Shown: piece by piece, positions 59,248 to 61,987 of the stretch
Numbering within the stretch: position 1 is the first letter of the stretch
Layout of the letters: each line of letters starts with the position of its first letter
Origin: Pseudomonadota bacterium
Lineage (GTDB): Bacteria; Pseudomonadota; Gammaproteobacteria; Steroidobacterales; Steroidobacteraceae
Direction: 5' to 3'
Assembly (NCBI GenBank): GCA_026398735.1
Contig: JAPLSH010000010.1
Span: 1-61,987, forward strand
Length of the DNA: 61,987 nt
Made by a program: the position numbers and the translations under genes
The notes under the pieces: model-generated
Seen by the model: the letters and a program-made list of their open reading frames with translations, nothing else
Database searches by the model: none
What the model was told of the DNA's origin: nothing

Positions 59248-61358
59248 ACTCATTGCTCAACATCATCGACCGGGGCGCACGACTGGTTGGGCAGCGACTA
59301 CCGCCCGATCGCATGGACGATGTGGGCGCCGTAGATGAAAGCGTCAGCAGCGGACCGCTGGTGGCGTTGGCATTTCAGAAAGCCTGGGCTGCCGGTGGTT
59401 TAAGTGGCACGCCTGCGATGTTGCAGCAATACACCCGCGCTGACCTGCCTTTTGCGGCTTGGACAGTGGATTTGGGCTGGGTGTTAGTGGAGGCCTGTAG
59501 CGCCGATGGCCGCTGGCGCTATAGCGATAGCCATGGCGAACAATTGGAAACGGTTGGCGCGTTGGGCAGTGCAGTCTGTATGAGCCTGCCACGGCAACAG
59601 CATAGCGACGCGCCGGTCCCAGGTGCGCTGCAACTGGTGTGGCAGGCAGCGTCGCAGCATCGCGGGGTGTTCTTTGATGCCTTGCTGGCTACAGCACTGG
59701 TCAATCTGCTGGCGCTGGCCGGCTCGCTCTACAGCATGCAGGTGTATGACCGTGTAATCCCTAACAGTGGCGCACAGACGCTGTGGGTACTGACATTTGG
59801 TGCAGCGGTAGCTGCACTGATGGAGTTTGTGCTCAAACAGTTGCGCAGCGGTTCCATGGACAGGGTTTGCGCTGCCATGGATCACAGTCTTTCAGAGTGG
59901 TTCTTTGGTCGCCTGATGGGTATACGCATGGAACGTCGCCCCGCGTCGGTGGGTACGTTGGCTGCGCAGGCCAAAGGCTTTGAGACCGTGCGCAGTGTGC
60001 TCACGTCCACGTCGCTGTTTGTGTTGGCCGACATCCCGTTTGCTGTGATTTTTGTGATTGTCATTGCACTGGTGGGCGGCTGGTTGGCACTCATTCCGTT
60101 GGTGGCATTGCCCTTGGCGTTAGGCTGTGGGCTGGCGTTTCGCCGTGCGACCGAACGCCATATGCGAGACAACCTCTCTGGCAGCTACCGTAAGCAGGGT
60201 CTGCTGGTCGAGGCGATAGATGGTGCCGAATCACTCAAGGCCAGTGGTGGCGAGTGGCGTCTGCAATCACGCTGGAACCAGTTGCTGCACGAGGCCAACG
60301 AGCCGGATCTGGCATCGCGTCGGCATACTTCCTTGTCGCAGAACCTCACTGTGCTGATGCAGCAGGCGTCCTATATCGCCCTGATTGCCACCGGTGCATG
60401 GTTGGTCAGCAACAATTCGTTGACCATGGGCGGCTTGCTGGCCTGCTCGATCATCAGCAATCGCGCTATGTCGCCGATCATCCAGCTGCCAGGCGTGATC
60501 CTGCAGTGGGCCCATGCGCGAGCCGCCATCGAAGGGCTCGATCGCATCATCTCGCTGCCCAATGAGGCAGAGGATGCGCGTCATGCGCTGCTGCCTGGAG
60601 CACTGGCTGCGACGCTGCGCTTAGAGCGTACGCGTTACGCCTACTTGCCTGGCCGTACGGCGCTGGAAGTAGAGACGCTGCAGATACAGCCCGGCGAGTC
60701 GGTCGGATTGCTTGGGCCCATCGGTTCTGGCAAAAGCACCCTGCTCAAACTGATATCTGGAATGTACCGGCCCGATGAGGGCAGGGTGTTTCTGGGCGGG
60801 CTCGACATGTCATTACTCGGGCCTGCTGCAATCCGCGAAGTCATCGGCTACTTGCCACAGGACGTCCGGCTGTTCAGCGGCACACTGCGCGACAACTTAT
60901 TGCTGGGCCTTCCAGACCCCGGTGATGCAGCGATCCTTGCTGCGGCAACTCGTACCGGCCTCATCGACCTGATATCCGGGCAACCTAAGGGTTTGGCGTT
61001 GGAGATCAGCGAAGGCAGTCGAGGCGTGTCGGGTGGTCAGCGTCAATTGATCGGCTTTACGCGGTTACTGCTGGCCAAGCCCAAAGTCTGGTTGCTGGAT
61101 GAGCCTACTGGTGCAATGGACTCAGTAACCGAAGCGCGTATCACTGCGCTGCTCAACGATATGCGTCGTGAAGGTGCCACGCTGATTGTCTCAACTCATA
61201 AGACAGCCTTGCTGGGGCTGTTCGATCGACTGATGGTGCTGCAGGCCGGACGGATGATGCTCGATGGACCGCGCCAAGGGGTGCTCGACAGACTCTCTGG
61301 GAGGTCAACCGTGGCACCAGCTTCCGCTGCTGCTTCTGCACAGGCGCACAGCGCATGA
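59244..61358 (+). CDS. Type I secretion ABC transporter (LapB-like, with N-terminal C39-like domain)
   Basis: The product has 704 residues. Residues 1-130 look like a C39-peptidase-like domain: FQKAWAAGGL, LPFAAWTVDLGWVLVE. The catalytic Cys-His of true peptidases is missing, as in LapB-type exporters of large adhesins. Six transmembrane helices follow from about 145 to 420 (SMQVYDRVIPNSGAQTLWVL is typical), then the ATPase with GPIGSGKST (about 491-499), SGGQRQLIGFTRLLL, VWLLDEPTGAMD and STHK. It drives export of the giant protein directly from the cytoplasm. ATGA overlaps at both ends couple it to the TolC-like and HlyD genes. Confidence 0.95.
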   Translation: MNSLLNIIDRGARLVGQRLPPDRMDDVGAVDESVSSGPLVALAFQKAWAAGGLSGTPAMLQQYTRADLPFAAWTVDLGWVLVEACSADGRWRYSDSHGEQLETVGALGSAVCMSLPRQQHSDAPVPGALQLVWQAASQHRGVFFDALLATALVNLLALAGSLYSMQVYDRVIPNSGAQTLWVLTFGAAVAALMEFVLKQLRSGSMDRVCAAMDHSLSEWFFGRLMGIRMERRPASVGTLAAQAKGFETVRSVLTSTSLFVLADIPFAVIFVIVIALVGGWLALIPLVALPLALGCGLAFRRATERHMRDNLSGSYRKQGLLVEAIDGAESLKASGGEWRLQSRWNQLLHEANEPDLASRRHTSLSQNLTVLMQQASYIALIATGAWLVSNNSLTMGGLLACSIISNRAMSPIIQLPGVILQWAHARAAIEGLDRIISLPNEAEDARHALLPGALAATLRLERTRYAYLPGRTALEVETLQIQPGESVGLLGPIGSGKSTLLKLISGMYRPDEGRVFLGGLDMSLLGPAAIREVIGYLPQDVRLFSGTLRDNLLLGLPDPGDAAILAAATRTGLIDLISGQPKGLALEISEGSRGVSGGQRQLIGFTRLLLAKPKVWLLDEPTGAMDSVTEARITALLNDMRREGATLIVSTHKTALLGLFDRLMVLQAGRMMLDGPRQGVLDRLSGRSTVAPASAAASAQAHSA

Positions 61359-61987
61359 GCCACATATTGCCGCAGGTGACTGCAGGTGCCCGTCGCAGCT
61401 GGCTGCTACGCGGTAGTGCACTGGCGTGCGTGTTGGCTGTGGCTTGGGCCGGCTGGGCACGTATCGAACAAGTCACACGCGCCAGTGGCCAGGTTATTGC
61501 CAGCGGCCGCAATCAGGTTGTGCAAACGCCTGATGGTGGCGTGATCGAGGAGTTGTTGGTCCACGAGGGCAGCGTGGTCAAGCGCGGTCAGTTGTTGTTC
61601 AAGCTTGAAGCCACCAAAGCACAGGCGGCGTGGCGTGAGAGTGCAGCGCGTACTGCAGCGCTGCGTGCCACCGCGGCCCGATTGCAGGCAGAGGTGTTTG
61701 GTGGCGAGCCGCGCTTTGCCAACGACCCGCAGTTTGCAGAGTTTGAGCGTAACCAGCGCGTGTTGTTCACCCGGCGTCAGTCAGCCATCAACGAAGAGGT
61801 GGCTGCTTTGCAGCAGGCCTTAGATCTGGTCAAGACCGAGTTGCAGCTCAATGAGCCGCTGGTCAAATCAGGTGATGTCAGCCGTGCCGACATCTTGCGT
61901 CTGCAGCGCCAAGTGGCAGACATCCAGGGCCAGATCACCAACCGCCGTAACAAGTATCTACAGGACTCGCAGGCCGAACTGGCCAAG
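61355..61987 (+). CDS. HlyD-family type I secretion adaptor (partial, runs off the window)
   Basis: From ATG 61355, which overlaps the ABC gene stop, 211 codons stay open to the right edge. One N-terminal transmembrane helix (SALACVLAVAWAGWARIEQV) is followed by the lipoyl half (QTPDGGVIEELLVHEGSVVKRGQ has the family pattern G-G-[VI]-[IV]) and a long coiled-coil region (KTELQLNEPLVKSGDVSRAD). It links the ABC protein to the TolC-like channel (LapC role). The second lipoyl half and the beta-barrel would lie outside the window. Confidence 0.93.
   Translation, partial: MSHILPQVTAGARRSWLLRGSALACVLAVAWAGWARIEQVTRASGQVIASGRNQVVQTPDGGVIEELLVHEGSVVKRGQLLFKLEATKAQAAWRESAARTAALRATAARLQAEVFGGEPRFANDPQFAEFERNQRVLFTRRQSAINEEVAALQQALDLVKTELQLNEPLVKSGDVSRADILRLQRQVADIQGQITNRRNKYLQDSQAELAK

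Overview
The window reads as chromosomal DNA of a free-living gammaproteobacterium. The evidence is the mutY-yggX pair, HrpA, a tRNA-Phe with an encoded CCA end, a GC content that looks near 60% by eye, and several Gram-negative envelope systems (RND pump, MacAB-type pump, lipoproteins, type I secretion). A Nevskiales- or Lysobacterales-like environmental degrader would fit, but that placement is inference. Coding density is very high. No stretch over 300 bases lacks a gene, and many neighbours overlap by ATGA, GTGA or TGATG, so most of the + strand is organised as tight operons.

Layout. 1-4431: the end of an unknown gene, then a minus-strand pair of hrpA and a GDT1-type cation exporter. 4525-9358: an SDR dehydrogenase, then a Yip1 membrane protein coupled to a three-gene MacAB-like efflux operon. 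9465-18433: an exported repeat protein with a GlyGly-CTERM-like tail, then an MTHFR-like protein joined without a gap to an RND tripartite pump and a double cupin. 18440-22962: a minus-strand serine hydrolase, mutY-yggX, an exported amidohydrolase and tRNA-Phe(GAA). 23139-24094: two small AT-richer genes directly behind the tRNA.

24190-33388 looks like an accessory catabolic block. It holds a GH105-like hydrolase fused to a degenerate M14-like domain, two paralogous exported two-domain NTF2-like proteins, a small lipoprotein, a carotenoid-cleavage oxygenase resembling isoeugenol monooxygenase, a PQQ- and haem-containing dehydrogenase with a remodelled metal site, a divergent MarR regulator with a palindromic operator, a hydroxycinnamoyl-CoA hydratase-lyase relative, and an exported SRPBCC protein. 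Together they suggest periplasmic capture and oxidation of phenylpropanoid- or stilbene-like aromatics followed by CoA-dependent side-chain shortening. The ligase and aldehyde dehydrogenase that would complete such a route are not in the window.

33393-61987: a PhoD-like phosphatase diverges from an unusual LuxR-HTH/alpha-beta-hydrolase fusion regulator. Downstream of the regulator lies a 24-bp inverted repeat and then a giant gene of about 21 kb (near 7,000 codons) for a type I-secreted Ig-like/RTX surface protein. Its own OMF, ABC transporter and HlyD adaptor follow with overlapping starts and stops. The giant protein contains five copies of a cassette of about 640 residues that each resemble a type I secretion C-terminal end. 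The last copy carries a deletion plus frameshift at about 57225-57245, which separates the long ORF from its own C-terminal secretion domain. This adhesin-secretion-regulator locus and the aromatic cluster are the two most interesting parts of the window.
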